Virus record (IMG/VR): IMGVR_UViG_3300033149_002670
Span: 1-47,847 of that record
Origin: a virus
DNA: 47,847 nucleotides
Reading direction: 5' to 3' (one strand)
Shown here: positions 1 through 6,842 of the stretch, one piece after another
How the letters are laid out: every line of letters starts with the position of its first letter
Position numbering within the stretch: the first letter of the stretch is position 1
The notes under the pieces: model-generated
The model's database searches: none
Seen by the model: the letters and a program-made list of their open reading frames with translations, nothing else
Told to the model about the DNA's origin: nothing
Position numbers and translations under genes: made by a program

Positions 1-114
1 GGTTACCAGTATTACAAGAAATAGAAGCAAAAGGATATAACCCAATAAAACTTATTTTTGATAATGAGGTGAAAACATTGGAACAAATAGAAATAATTTA
101 TCAGGCACTTACAG
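1..114. repeat. Direct terminal repeat, left copy
   Basis: These 114 bases are identical to the last 114 bases of the window. They lie inside a gene that starts at 47685 and ends at 230, so the repeat most likely marks overlap of a circular or circularly permuted assembly. A packaged terminal repeat would usually not be so short and sit inside a reading frame. The unique genome length is then 47,733 bp. Confidence 0.95.
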
Positions 115-230
115 CAGCTAAACAAAAATATCCAGATTGGTATAAAACAACTGGGAGATTTATTGCTGATAAAATGAAAAATCGTAAACTAACGGGAGAA
201 GAATTAAGAGAAATGAAATTGGAGAATTAA
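1..230 (+). CDS. Small hypothetical protein, 3' part of join-spanning gene
   Basis: This is the C-terminal part of a 92-residue protein whose start lies at 47685 at the other end of the window. The frame enters at base 3 (codon 17 is split by the join) and stops with TAA at 228-230. The sequence is hydrophilic and probably helical, with a lysine-rich second half, and no family was recognised. The next gene begins one base after the stop, which suggests translational coupling. The intact frame across the join is the best evidence that the join is real. Confidence 0.75.
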   Translation, partial: LPVLQEIEAKGYNPIKLIFDNEVKTLEQIEIIYQALTAAKQKYPDWYKTTGRFIADKMKNRKLTGEELREMKLEN

Positions 231-231
231 A

Positions 232-552
232 ATGAAACAGAAAATTGGTGCAGGTTGTTTATTGATAAGTTTTGTGTTGTTTGTTTTATTGGAGACAGGA
301 TTGGCTTATATTCCTTTGATAGCTGCGGGAGTTATAGACCTTTATTTAGTCTGGAAAAAAGAGAGAACTATTTCACAATGGATTCAAGATTTAACATCAA
401 ATAAGACTATTGATTATACTGTAATGGTAGGTTTATTGATTGGAACATTTTATACAGGTTTTGCTAAATATGGAATTATTGGGGGATTTGAGGTTCTTTT
501 CCCAATGATTGTAATTATTCTTGCTTTACACTTATTTGCAAATGAGGATTAA
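232..552 (+). CDS. Membrane protein with three to four helices
   Basis: This 106-residue protein has hydrophobic stretches near residues 6-24, 27-41, 62-80 and 85-101. A charged loop (KKERT, about residue 42) and a polar segment follow the second stretch. It is therefore an integral membrane protein. Small size and three or more helices would suit a class I holin, but it sits in the early arm, no lysis gene lies beside it and no lysin was recognised, so the function is open. It starts directly after the preceding stop; GGAGAA inside the upstream gene serves as its ribosome-binding site. Confidence 0.7.
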   Translation: MKQKIGAGCLLISFVLFVLLETGLAYIPLIAAGVIDLYLVWKKERTISQWIQDLTSNKTIDYTVMVGLLIGTFYTGFAKYGIIGGFEVLFPMIVIILALHLFANED

Positions 553-553
553 G

Positions 554-868
554 ATGAGACAAATAAAATTTAGAGCAAAAATAAAAAGCACTGACCCGAT
601 AATTAGCAAACGATGGGTCTATGGCTATTACTGCAAGGTCGAGGGTAAGCATTACATTATTCCTGACGATGCTGAAATAACTGAATCTGTAAACTATGAA
701 TCAGCTATAACAGGCTTTCTTGAAGTTGACCCTGAAACAGTTGAGCAATATATTGGTGATAAAGACGGCAAAGAAATATATGATAAAAATTTAATTATGT
801 GTGTGTATTTGTTAGATAAATTTCCATATATTGTAAAATATTATGAAAATAAGGATTTAAAATGTTAA
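554..868 (+). CDS. YopX-family protein
   Basis: The N-terminus MRQIKFRAK, the motif RWVYGYY, the segment PETVEQYIGDKDGKEIY and an aspartate/lysine-rich tail match the YopX family (first described from Bacillus phage SPbeta), which is common in phages and has no established activity. The start was placed at 554 because family members begin MR.IKFRA and a GAGGATT site lies upstream; a longer frame opening at 521 would overlap the previous gene for no reason. The end diverges from the usual family ending. It overlaps the next gene by 7 bases. Confidence 0.8.
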   Translation: MRQIKFRAKIKSTDPIISKRWVYGYYCKVEGKHYIIPDDAEITESVNYESAITGFLEVDPETVEQYIGDKDGKEIYDKNLIMCVYLLDKFPYIVKYYENKDLKC

Positions 869-1095
869 TTCCTTTATATCAGCTTGTTAAATATCGGTCT
901 TTTGGTTCACCTGATGGTTTTAGAGTCCCTGCAATGGTTGCAGATGAAGGGATATTAGATGAATCCAGTGTGGAATTTAATGAGGAAGATAAGTTTATTG
1001 AACATAATCCTGGGCAAGAAAAAGCCGATAAATGGTTTGATGAAAATTTTAGAGTGTGGAAAGATAATCAAGAATTATTTAAAAGAGTCAAATAA
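862..1095 (+). CDS. Hypothetical acidic protein
   Basis: This 77-residue acidic protein contains a short hydrophobic start (MLIPLYQLV) and a conserved-looking DKWFDENFRVWKD segment near the end. No family was recognised. It starts inside the last codons of the YopX gene and shares one base (TAATG) with the small gene downstream, so the three are probably translated together. Confidence 0.55.
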   Translation: MLIPLYQLVKYRSFGSPDGFRVPAMVADEGILDESSVEFNEEDKFIEHNPGQEKADKWFDENFRVWKDNQELFKRVK

Positions 1096-1193
1096 TGACA
1101 GAATTGCTTTATATGATTATGGGTGTTATTTTATGGGAGTGTATTAAGTGGTATTGGCGTAATGATTTCTTTAATGTAAGAAATATTCATTAG
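1095..1193 (+). CDS. Membrane micropeptide, 32 aa
   Basis: This reading frame starts at the ATG of a TAATG stop-start overlap with the previous gene. It encodes one hydrophobic segment (LLYMIMGVILWECI) followed by a short polar tail (KWYWRNDFF). It is one of several one-helix micropeptides in the early arm. The overlap supports translation; its function is unknown. Confidence 0.45.
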   Translation: MTELLYMIMGVILWECIKWYWRNDFFNVRNIH

Positions 1194-1202
1194 ATATTTT
1201 AG

Positions 1203-3008
1203 ATGAAACAAATAATTAAAAATAGTAAAGAATTTGAAATTTGGTGTAAAGAAAATTGGAGTAATCCTATCTCTATTGACTTTGAAACTACTTCTCTTGA
1301 TTATTTGGAAATGGATTTAGTGGGGTTTTCTTTATATAACGGAACAAATTCTTGTTATGTGCCTGAGAATGTTATACTTCCAATGGTTGATAATCAGTCT
1401 TTTATCTGTCATAGTTCTGTATTTGATATGAAATGTTTGCAAAAGTTTTTTGGTATAAAAAATGGATATAAACCTATATGCACACTCACTGGAGCAAAAT
1501 TGGTAAATGGAAACCTTTACTCTTATTCTCTTAAAAACTTGGCAAGAGATTGGCTTAAAGTCTCGTCTGATAAAATAAAAACTTGGACAGAAGCAAAGAA
1601 ATATGGATACAATTCAAAAGAGTTTTATGATTATGCCCAAAATGACTCAATCTGGTGCTGGGATTTATGGGAACTTGAAGAAAAAGAAATCAAGAAACAA
1701 AATCTTGAATACTTGTTTTATGAAATAGAAATGCCATTCACCTTCGTTTTGAGGGATTTAGAAATCAATGGGGTTTTGGTTGATAGAGATAAGTTAAATA
1801 AATTAAGGGAAAAGGTTGTAGCCAAGAAAATTGAGTTAGAATCTGATATGTTAAAGATTTTTGGGCTAAAACATTATCTCCAAACAAATTTCCTTGAAGG
1901 TATGGAATATGTGAGTCCTATTAACTTTAACAGCAGCCCCCAATTAGTAAGGATAATTGAAGATAGACTCCATTTTCCTATTGATGTATTTACTAAAAAG
2001 GGAAATCCTTCTATTGGAATTGAGTATTTATTAAAACACAAGGAGGAACATAAGTTCTTTTCTTTGCTTTATGATTATAAAAAAGTCTCTAAAATGTTAT
2101 CGGGATTTATAGATTCTCTTCCTGATTATTTGAGTTTAGATGGAAGGGTAAGACCGTCTTATAATTTAGTACGTTCCGGCAGACTTTCTTGTTCTGACCC
2201 TAATCTTCAACAACTCCCAAATCCCAAGAAAGAGAAACTTATTGTAAATTATCGTGAGATATTTGTCCCTAAAAAAGGTAATGTATTTGTCCGTGCTGAC
2301 TTTAGCGGTGAAGAGTTAAGAGTTCTTGCAGAAGTTAGCAAAGATAAAAGAATGATAGATGCTTTTAACAACAATTATGATTTGCATTTGCTTACAGCTA
2401 ATACTGTTTTTGAGCTTTCTTTATCTGATGAAGAGCTTATTAAAGGCAGTCAAGGACATCAAGAGGCAATTAGAAAATATAGTTCACAACGACACAAGGC
2501 GAAGAATGGAGTGAATTTCCCGATAGTTTATGGTACTTCAGAATATGGGATTTCTAAACGATTAGGAGTACCAGTAAAAGAATCTAAACGATGGATAAAA
2601 GAGTTTTTTAAGTTATATCCTGGGATTAAAGAAGCGGTTAATAATACGGTAAAGGAGTTGGAACAACAAGAGTGGGTAGCTACAATGATGGGCAGAAGGA
2701 GAAGATTTCCTGGGTATAATAAGTGTAATTGGCAAGAAAAGAGTAAAATCAGAAGACAGGCTTTTAACCATAAAATTCAAGGGGCGAGTGCGGATATTGG
2801 GAAAATAGCCGGAGTAAAATTATTGAGGTATTTACCAGAATATAATGCTAAAGTAGTGTTATTTGTACACGATGAATATGTATTTGAATGTCCCAAAAAT
2901 GTTGCAGAAGCGTTTGCTAAAAAAGTTAAAGAGGTAATGGAAAATAGCGTATGTTTGTCGGTAAAAATGCTTGTTGATGTATCTATTGTTGAAAATTATG
3001 GCAAATAA
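1203..3008 (+). CDS. polA-like: Family A DNA polymerase with 3'-5' exonuclease
   Basis: This is the replicative polymerase of the phage. The N-terminal third is a DEDDy proofreading exonuclease: Exo I D26-x-E28, Exo II D75 and Exo III Y144-xxx-D148. The palm and fingers carry motif A (DFSGEELR, D366), motif B (R430-xxx-K434, with YG at 443-444) and motif C (HDE, 556-558). At 601 residues it lacks the 5'-3' exonuclease domain of cellular Pol I, as is usual in phages. It starts with a poor ribosome-binding site 10 bases after the previous small gene. All catalytic residues are present, so activity is likely. It works with the helicase at 13370 and primase at 14275. Confidence 0.97.
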   Translation: MKQIIKNSKEFEIWCKENWSNPISIDFETTSLDYLEMDLVGFSLYNGTNSCYVPENVILPMVDNQSFICHSSVFDMKCLQKFFGIKNGYKPICTLTGAKLVNGNLYSYSLKNLARDWLKVSSDKIKTWTEAKKYGYNSKEFYDYAQNDSIWCWDLWELEEKEIKKQNLEYLFYEIEMPFTFVLRDLEINGVLVDRDKLNKLREKVVAKKIELESDMLKIFGLKHYLQTNFLEGMEYVSPINFNSSPQLVRIIEDRLHFPIDVFTKKGNPSIGIEYLLKHKEEHKFFSLLYDYKKVSKMLSGFIDSLPDYLSLDGRVRPSYNLVRSGRLSCSDPNLQQLPNPKKEKLIVNYREIFVPKKGNVFVRADFSGEELRVLAEVSKDKRMIDAFNNNYDLHLLTANTVFELSLSDEELIKGSQGHQEAIRKYSSQRHKAKNGVNFPIVYGTSEYGISKRLGVPVKESKRWIKEFFKLYPGIKEAVNNTVKELEQQEWVATMMGRRRRFPGYNKCNWQEKSKIRRQAFNHKIQGASADIGKIAGVKLLRYLPEYNAKVVLFVHDEYVFECPKNVAEAFAKKVKEVMENSVCLSVKMLVDVSIVENYGK

Positions 3009-3018
3009 GGAGAATAAA

Positions 3019-3225
3019 ATGGAAATAGAATGTGCTCGGTGTGGCAGAAAAACCAATACGGCTTTATGCGATTGGGTGGATAGTATAGATACTGGTAAAG
3101 CGTCTCGATGTTATGCTGCTTGGGATGAGGAAAGGAAGTGTTGGGTAGAAGGTTGTGCTATAAATGATGAGGATGCTGATAGTTTTTCTATAAATTTTGC
3201 TAAAAAACAAATTAAAGGAGAATAA
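3019..3225 (+). CDS. Small zinc-ribbon-like protein
   Basis: The 68-residue product begins with C-x2-C (CARC) and has further cysteines at CDW, RCY, KCW and GCA, consistent with one or two structural zinc sites. The start at 3019 follows GGAGAATAAAATG, the standard start context of this arm; a longer frame overlapping the polymerase has no such site. No family was recognised. Confidence 0.65.
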   Translation: MEIECARCGRKTNTALCDWVDSIDTGKASRCYAAWDEERKCWVEGCAINDEDADSFSINFAKKQIKGE

Positions 3226-3226
3226 G

Positions 3227-3502
3227 ATGCCATATATAAAGTCAGAATATCGTAAAAAAATGGATGAATTGATTGATGAACTTCAAATTCAATGTTTGGG
3301 AGTCGGGGATTGGAATTATGTTATAACAAAGTTATTACACAAAAGATTAGAAAGAGTTGGTGTTCGATATAAGACTTTGAATGATAATATAGGGATTCTT
3401 GAGTGTGCTAAACTGGAAATGTATCGTGTATTAACTGCTCCTTATGAGAATCAAAAGCGAATTGAGAATGGCTTTATATCGGAATTAGATAAAGAATTTT
3501 AA
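3227..3502 (+). CDS. Conserved small phage protein (DUF6899-like)
   Basis: The protein starts MPYIKSEYRKKMD and contains GDWNYVITKLLHK, IGILECAKLEMYRV and APYEN. This pattern is shared by a family of small helical proteins common in phages and prophages, which I place by memory near DUF6899. The function is unknown. Start 3227 follows AAGGAGAATAAG, two bases after the previous stop. Confidence 0.65.
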   Translation: MPYIKSEYRKKMDELIDELQIQCLGVGDWNYVITKLLHKRLERVGVRYKTLNDNIGILECAKLEMYRVLTAPYENQKRIENGFISELDKEF

Positions 3503-3513
3503 AGGATAATAAA

Positions 3514-3747
3514 ATGGTTTATTGTAGTAATTGCAAATATTTTATTGGTTATCATAATTATAATAATAGAGATTATACTTGTAAATTTGGAAAAACAATT
3601 GAAAAAAATGCTTTTGAGAAACGGCAAAAATTAACTAATGGTAAAGTAAAAAATAAAAATAATGATTGTCCAGACTATCAACGTAAATGGTGGAAATTTT
3701 GGGTTAAGGAATCTTTTGATAGTAATCAATTGAGGGAAATAAAATGA
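3514..3747 (+). CDS. Cysteine-containing hypothetical protein
   Basis: This 77-residue lysine- and asparagine-rich protein has a C-x2-C pair (CSNC) at its start and two later cysteines (YTCKF and NDCPDY), suggesting one four-cysteine zinc site. A tryptophan-rich patch (KWWKFWV) follows. The start has AAGGATAATAAAATG. It overlaps the next gene by 4 bases (ATGA). Confidence 0.6.
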   Translation: MVYCSNCKYFIGYHNYNNRDYTCKFGKTIEKNAFEKRQKLTNGKVKNKNNDCPDYQRKWWKFWVKESFDSNQLREIK

Positions 3748-4082
3748 GTGATAAAATTGAAGAACTTTTGACAGTGTTGGATATGTCAGAGAAGAAACAA
3801 AGACATTGGTTAATTAAGAAACATTTCTGGTTGGGAGATTCAACTAATTCACTTGCCGACCTTGCCTTCCAGTTGAGGGATGAAGTGGCAGAAATATGGA
3901 AGCAATCTCCAGGTTATTGGATATGGGGAAAAGCACTGCAAGATGTTTATTGTGCTGCCACAAAAAAGAAATGGGATGGGATAGAATTTATTCGTTGGTT
4001 TGTTTATAATGCTCAACCTATTCATTGGATAGTTGCAGCTTTAATTGCAAAAGAATTAGTTAAGGAAAATAAGAATGAATAA
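3744..4082 (+). CDS. Conserved phage protein of unknown function
   Basis: This 112-residue protein has a helical core with LADLAFQLRDEVAEIW and a closing motif with AQPIHWIVAALIAKEL. Similar Trp/His motifs occur in small phage proteins that I cannot name with confidence. The start overlaps the previous stop by ATGA and the end overlaps the next start, indicating coupled translation. Confidence 0.6.
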   Translation: MSDKIEELLTVLDMSEKKQRHWLIKKHFWLGDSTNSLADLAFQLRDEVAEIWKQSPGYWIWGKALQDVYCAATKKKWDGIEFIRWFVYNAQPIHWIVAALIAKELVKENKNE

Positions 4083-4263
4083 TGAAATTAAAGATGCTAT
4101 AGAAACTGCTTTTTGTATGGGTTTTGTTTATGGGAAGAGATATGGATATGAGGGTGTTTTGAGTCCTGAAATGACAAATAAGGAAATGAGTAGTCATTGG
4201 ATAATGGCGAAAAAATTGTATAAAAAAATTATAAAATCAAAATTAGAAAAACAAGAATTCTAA
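4075..4263 (+). CDS. Hypothetical protein, 62 aa
   Basis: This small basic protein has a glycine/aromatic centre (GFVYGKRYGYEG) and a lysine-rich C-terminal helix. No family was recognised. It begins inside the end of the preceding gene, and an AT-rich gap of about 115 bp follows it. Confidence 0.5.
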   Translation: MNNEIKDAIETAFCMGFVYGKRYGYEGVLSPEMTNKEMSSHWIMAKKLYKKIIKSKLEKQEF

Positions 4264-4378
4264 CTTATTTATCGGACTATATATAATATTCCTAAATACT
4301 TTATGTATAATAATTTATATTATTTTTAGTAATTTGTGTAAAAATAAAAAAATCATTACCAGGGGAGGAGTTAATAAA

Positions 4379-4546
4379 ATGAGAGAAATTCCTAAAAAAT
4401 ACCATAAATTATATAGTAAAAGGCTTACAAGCAGAAAGGCCGCCATTAGATATGCCTGCCTTGAATGTGTAGGATTTGAACTTAGTGAAGTAAAGCTTTG
4501 TACAGATAAAGACTGTCCTCTATATAAATGGAGATTAACTGGATAA
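4379..4546 (+). CDS. Small phage zinc-binding protein
   Basis: The 55-residue protein carries RKAAIRYACLEC, then C-x4-C-PLYKWR at the end. This four-cysteine arrangement ending in CPL-aromatic-x-R is a common phage-encoded small zinc protein of unknown function. Start 4379 follows GGGGAGGAGTTAATAAAATG, a strong site; an earlier GTG at 4334 lacks one. Confidence 0.75.
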   Translation: MREIPKKYHKLYSKRLTSRKAAIRYACLECVGFELSEVKLCTDKDCPLYKWRLTG

Positions 4547-5079
4547 CTCATAGAAGCATCAGCTTACAGAAGCTCCAGAAGTATCGATTAAGTAGGTATT
4601 TTAGAGCGTAGAATCAAATAAGTTAGACCAAAGGGTATCTATCCACCAATAGGATTATTTTAACTCTTATATAGTTTCTAAATATAATAGAATATATTAG
4701 TATCCTAAAAACTCAAATTTTGATGTCCGTTTCGGAGTAACATTACCACCCCCATTCACTCTTTTATTTTTCCCCTTACCTACCCCCATTGTTGGTTCAC
4801 TATAGTGTATTGAAGCTCCAATGGTAAGCTATATAGCACAGACAGTATAAGTATAGCTTATATAAGTTTACATAGAGAGAGGAGTGGAGGTGAATCCCTA
4901 CCAATCCAGTAGGATATAATCTCTACTAATTTAGTAGGATATTGTATGAGGGGAATTGGGGGAGTGATATTACAAAACTTTGCAGTACAGTTACCACTAC
5001 ATTATTTACAATACAAACGCCACACAATTTATAACTATATTGTCCTATAAATAAATTTTATAAATAATTAAAGTTTTAC
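4547..5079. other. Gene-free structured region, possible origin
   Basis: About 530 bp hold no convincing gene. The left half is AT-rich with scattered C-runs (CCCCCATT occurs twice, near 4749 and 4783). The right half holds four successive hairpins (separate entry) and then GGGGAATTGGGGGAG. A 34-codon frame at 4946-5050 exists but has only a weak ribosome-binding site. Position near the polymerase, lack of genes and dense secondary structure would suit a replication origin, but no DnaA box or clear iteron set was found. Confidence 0.5.
4786..4937 (+). other. Four consecutive hairpins
   Basis: Hairpin A pairs CCATTG (4786-4791) with CAATGG (4819-4824) around a perfect 10-bp palindrome CACTATAGTG (4798-4807). 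Hairpin B pairs TAAGCTATA (4825-4833) with TATAGCTTA (4852-4860), directly abutting A. Hairpin C is CCTAC/GTAGG (4897-4913). Hairpin D is CTACT/AGTAG (4923-4937). C and D are tandem copies about 25 bp apart, each followed by GATAT. The structures are seen directly; whether they act as DNA (origin) or RNA is unknown. Confidence 0.65.
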
Positions 5080-5107
5080 TTGACTTCTGCCGATAGTATG
5101 TTATACT
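5080..5107 (+). promoter_or_regulatory. Sigma70-type promoter P1
   Basis: TTGACT (5080-5085) and TATACT (5102-5107) are separated by 16 bp, with TG in the extended -10 position. It belongs to a set of four near-identical promoters in the early arm (also 8258, 10655 and 15072). It should drive the gene at 5149 and the repeat-linked cassette series after it. Confidence 0.8.
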
Positions 5108-5148
5108 TTATATAGAGTGTTTGACGAATAAAAAAAGTGAGGTGTAAA

Positions 5149-5325
5149 ATGAAATCAAAAAGCATAGAACCAGAAATTAAATGTTCAAATTGTGGAAGTG
5201 ATAATCTTTATATTCGAGAAGCTCTTTATATCCGAGAGGGGGCTTTGCATCCCTATAAAGATTATGAATGTCTTGATTGTGGATACAGAGAAATAATCAA
5301 CAATGGTTCAGATAACACAGATTAG
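5149..5325 (+). CDS. Zinc-ribbon protein, first of cassette series
   Basis: This 58-residue protein has two C-x2-C knuckles, CSNC near residue 14 and CLDC near residue 43, a classic zinc ribbon. It is the first gene after promoter P1, and its start follows GAGGTGTAAAATG. Its TAG stop is the first part of repeat copy R1. The role may be nucleic-acid or protein binding; no specific family was recognised. Confidence 0.7.
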   Translation: MKSKSIEPEIKCSNCGSDNLYIREALYIREGALHPYKDYECLDCGYREIINNGSDNTD

Positions 5326-5378
5326 GCAAGGATGCCTTGTAATTATAATTTGACAACTTAATAAGGGGAACTAAAATG
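5323..5378 (+). repeat. Intergenic hairpin repeat R1
   Basis: This copy runs from the TAG stop of the previous gene to the ATG of the next. It opens with hairpin AGGCA-AGGA-TGCCT (5324-5337), then an AT-rich tract, TTTGACAACTTAATAAGGGG and the start codon. The loop region reads CAAGGATG like all intact copies. The stem has G-C where R2-R5 have C-G, a compensatory change. Confidence 0.9.
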
Positions 5379-5642
5379 GATAAACAGCAAATAATGCCTT
5401 GTTGTCAAAAGTGCCCGAACAGAACCATCAGCGGGGAATACTGCTATAATGGGCAACCTTGCGAACTTTGCCCAAAGTGGTGCACACCAGACAGCCCTGA
5501 CGACACACCACAAGATGTTCACGGAGAAGAGTGTCCTAATTGCAAGTCAACAGAGACAGTTTATAGCAGCTTGCAGACTTGTTATAAGTGCCAAGATTGT
5601 GCTTGTTGGTTTGATGGTTCAGGGATTCTTGAACAGGATTAG
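5376..5642 (+). CDS. Cysteine-rich double zinc-ribbon protein
   Basis: The 88-residue protein has at least fourteen cysteines in C-x2-C pairs (CCQKC, CELC, CPNC, CQDC) with spacings suggesting two or three zinc sites. The second half resembles a transposase-type or TFIIS-type ribbon (ECPNCKSTETVY, then CYKCQDC). Codon and base composition are less AT-rich than the neighbours, which may mean a separate origin. It is flanked by repeats R1 and R2. Confidence 0.65.
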   Translation: MDKQQIMPCCQKCPNRTISGEYCYNGQPCELCPKWCTPDSPDDTPQDVHGEECPNCKSTETVYSSLQTCYKCQDCACWFDGSGILEQD

Positions 5643-5696
5643 CCAAGGATGGCTTGTAATAATAGTTTGACAAATAAATAAGGGGATTAAACTATG
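5640..5696 (+). repeat. Intergenic hairpin repeat R2
   Basis: This copy starts with the TAG stop of the preceding gene. Hairpin AGCCA-AGGA-TGGCT (5641-5654) is followed by TTGTAATAATAG, TTTGACAAATAAATAAGGGG and the next ATG at 5694. It is nearly identical to R3-R5. Confidence 0.92.
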
Positions 5697-5924
5697 TATC
5701 GACCAAGTAGAAAAGTTGGAGAAGCAATTTGGCTTTTATTAGTCAAAGAATGGACTGCCGAAAACGGAGCAGAGGAACGAATTAGAGCGGAAGGGGTGAA
5801 GATGATTGCACAAATACCTTCACACAATCGTTATGACTTATGGATTTGGAGTCGGTCCAAAGCTCAACATCCACGATTGAGAGCACGTTTTAGTTTTGAT
5901 AAGGCTACAGTCAAGACAGATTAG
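5694..5924 (+). CDS. Hypothetical protein, 76 aa
   Basis: This basic protein begins MYRPSRKVGEAIWL and contains two tryptophan-rich stretches (DLWIWSR) and many arginines. It may bind nucleic acid. Residues 6-12 (RKVGEAI) resemble the start of CsrA, but the rest does not follow the CsrA strand pattern, so no assignment is made. It is flanked by repeats R2 and R3. Confidence 0.6.
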   Translation: MYRPSRKVGEAIWLLLVKEWTAENGAEERIRAEGVKMIAQIPSHNRYDLWIWSRSKAQHPRLRARFSFDKATVKTD

Positions 5925-5978
5925 CCAAGGATGGCTTGCAATTATAACTATTTGACAACTTAATAGGAGGCTAAAATG
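5922..5978 (+). repeat. Intergenic hairpin repeat R3
   Basis: The TAG stop at 5922 begins the copy. Hairpin AGCCA-AGGA-TGGCT occupies 5923-5936, then comes TTGCAATTATAACTA, TTTGACAACTTAATAGGAGG and the start at 5976. The Shine-Dalgarno part differs slightly (AGGAGG in place of AAGGGG). Confidence 0.92.
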
Positions 5979-6122
5979 GCAATTTGGAATGTGGATTTTA
6001 GTTACAACATTGAAGTTGAAGCAGACACAAGGCAGGATGCAGAAGCAGAGGCAAGGGAAATATGGAATGAAATAAAACCACGACAAGACGAGATGAACGT
6101 AGAGGTAAATAAAAGTGATTAG
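5976..6122 (+). CDS. Small acidic protein, DpnD/PcfM-like fold suspected
   Basis: The 48-residue frame encodes MAIWNVDFSYNIEVEADTRQ followed by an acidic helix. The pattern of one strand, V-x-A/V-x-T and an alanine/glutamate helix resembles the DpnD/PcfM-like family of small phage proteins. It starts after AGGAGGCTAAAATG, lies between repeats R3 and R4, and its stop is the TAG of R4. Related patterns occur in the proteins at 7276 and 47061. Confidence 0.6.
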   Translation: MAIWNVDFSYNIEVEADTRQDAEAEAREIWNEIKPRQDEMNVEVNKSD

Positions 6123-6174
6123 CCAAGGATGGCTGCAATTATAGTTTGACAAATAAATAAGGGGAATGAAAATG
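6120..6174 (+). repeat. Intergenic hairpin repeat R4
   Basis: TAG at 6120 and hairpin AGCCA-AGGA-TGGCT (6121-6134) are followed by a slightly shortened tract, TTTGACAAATAAATAAGGGG and the ATG at 6172. Alignment to the other copies places the start at 6172, not at the in-frame ATG at 6166. Confidence 0.9.
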
Positions 6175-6405
6175 ATTAGCGATGTCTGGGAAATTGAAAC
6201 AGCAGGCCAGAAAATAGCAGCAGAGAATTTGAGTATATTTTGTGAAAAAGCCATCAAGGGAGACCGGAAAGCTCAAAATTATCTCAAAAAGCTCTGGGGC
6301 GAAAAGTGGACTTCAATTAAAGAAAAGCTACAAACAGAAAGCTCAGTATGGTATGTTTGGTATATGGACGGCGTGAATGCTCATTGTGAGAATATGAAAG
6401 TTTAG
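6172..6405 (+). CDS. Hypothetical protein, 77 aa
   Basis: The protein is mixed-charge and probably helical, with a tryptophan-rich second half (KLWGEKW, SSVWYVWYMDGV). No family was recognised. The start was chosen by alignment of the repeat. It is flanked by R4 and R5 and its TAG stop belongs to R5. Confidence 0.6.
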   Translation: MISDVWEIETAGQKIAAENLSIFCEKAIKGDRKAQNYLKKLWGEKWTSIKEKLQTESSVWYVWYMDGVNAHCENMKV

Positions 6406-6453
6406 CCAAGGATGGCTTGTAATAATAACAAATAACTAAAGGAAAATAAAATG
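6403..6453 (+). repeat. Intergenic hairpin repeat R5 (shortened)
   Basis: The hairpin (6404-6417) is intact, but the TTTGAC part has been lost: TTGTAATAATAACAAATAACTAAAGG leads to the ATG at 6451. The short TTGT...ACAA pairing seen in other copies is kept despite the deletion. Confidence 0.88.
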
Positions 6454-6633
6454 AGAAAGAATAATTGGACAAAAAAAGCTAAACAGGAGTGTACTTATGA
6501 TAGAGCAATACAATTAGCTTATCGTTTGTATTGTTTAACAGTTGAAAAGATAAGTTTTACTGATTTTGAGACCAAATACATTTATCATACTAACGAAATG
6601 TATGAAGTAATAAATACATTGGATGGCTTGTAA
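6451..6633 (+). CDS. Hypothetical protein, 60 aa
   Basis: The protein is rich in aromatic and charged residues (YRLYCLTVEKISFTDFETKY) and likely alpha-helical. Its last residues (LDGL) are read from inside the degenerate repeat R6, so its own stop appears to have been lost and replaced by a TAA in the repeat. No family was recognised. Confidence 0.55.
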   Translation: MRKNNWTKKAKQECTYDRAIQLAYRLYCLTVEKISFTDFETKYIYHTNEMYEVINTLDGL

Positions 6634-6671
6634 TAATAACTATTTGACAAATAAATAGAGACCAAAAAATG
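6615..6671 (+). repeat. Intergenic hairpin repeat R6 (degenerate, translated start)
   Basis: The left hairpin arm and the TAG are missing, while GGATGGCTTGTAATAATAAC, TATTTGACAAATAAATAG and the following start remain. The upstream gene reads into the repeat and stops at TAA 6631-6633. Confidence 0.8.
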
Positions 6672-6842
6672 GATGCTATAACACGAAACAAAGAAATTAA
6701 ATCGTTAGCAAAAAAACTATTACAACAACATCCTAACGGCTGTAATGTAAACCAGCTTCTTGAATTGGCAGGAGCGGAGAAGGCCTCGGATGTTTTAGCA
6801 ATGGTTCAATATCTCATTGAAAAAAAGAGGAGGCCAAAATAG
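6669..6842 (+). CDS. Small winged-helix-like protein
   Basis: The 57-residue protein has helix-turn-helix-like spacing (NVNQLLELAGAEKASDVLAM) and a basic tail (EKKRRPK), so a DNA-binding role is possible. It begins after the degenerate repeat R6 and stops at the TAG that opens R7. No specific family was recognised. Confidence 0.5.
   Translation: MDAITRNKEIKSLAKKLLQQHPNGCNVNQLLELAGAEKASDVLAMVQYLIEKKRRPK

Noticed and set aside
4946-5050. A 34-codon frame in the gene-free region.
   Set aside because: The ribosome-binding site is weak, the composition is not protein-like, and it overlaps the structured region; not listed as a gene.
5694-5924. A phage CsrA homologue, because residues 6-12 read RKVGEAI as in CsrA.
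   Set aside because: The rest of the 76-residue protein does not follow the CsrA strand pattern and is rich in tryptophan and arginine. The match is seven residues only.
5340-6660. Promoters inside the repeats, because TTTGACAA contains a perfect TTGACA.
   Set aside because: Any -10 box at correct distance (TAAAAT) would overlap the start codon and put the transcript start inside the gene; R5 lacks TTGACA altogether.
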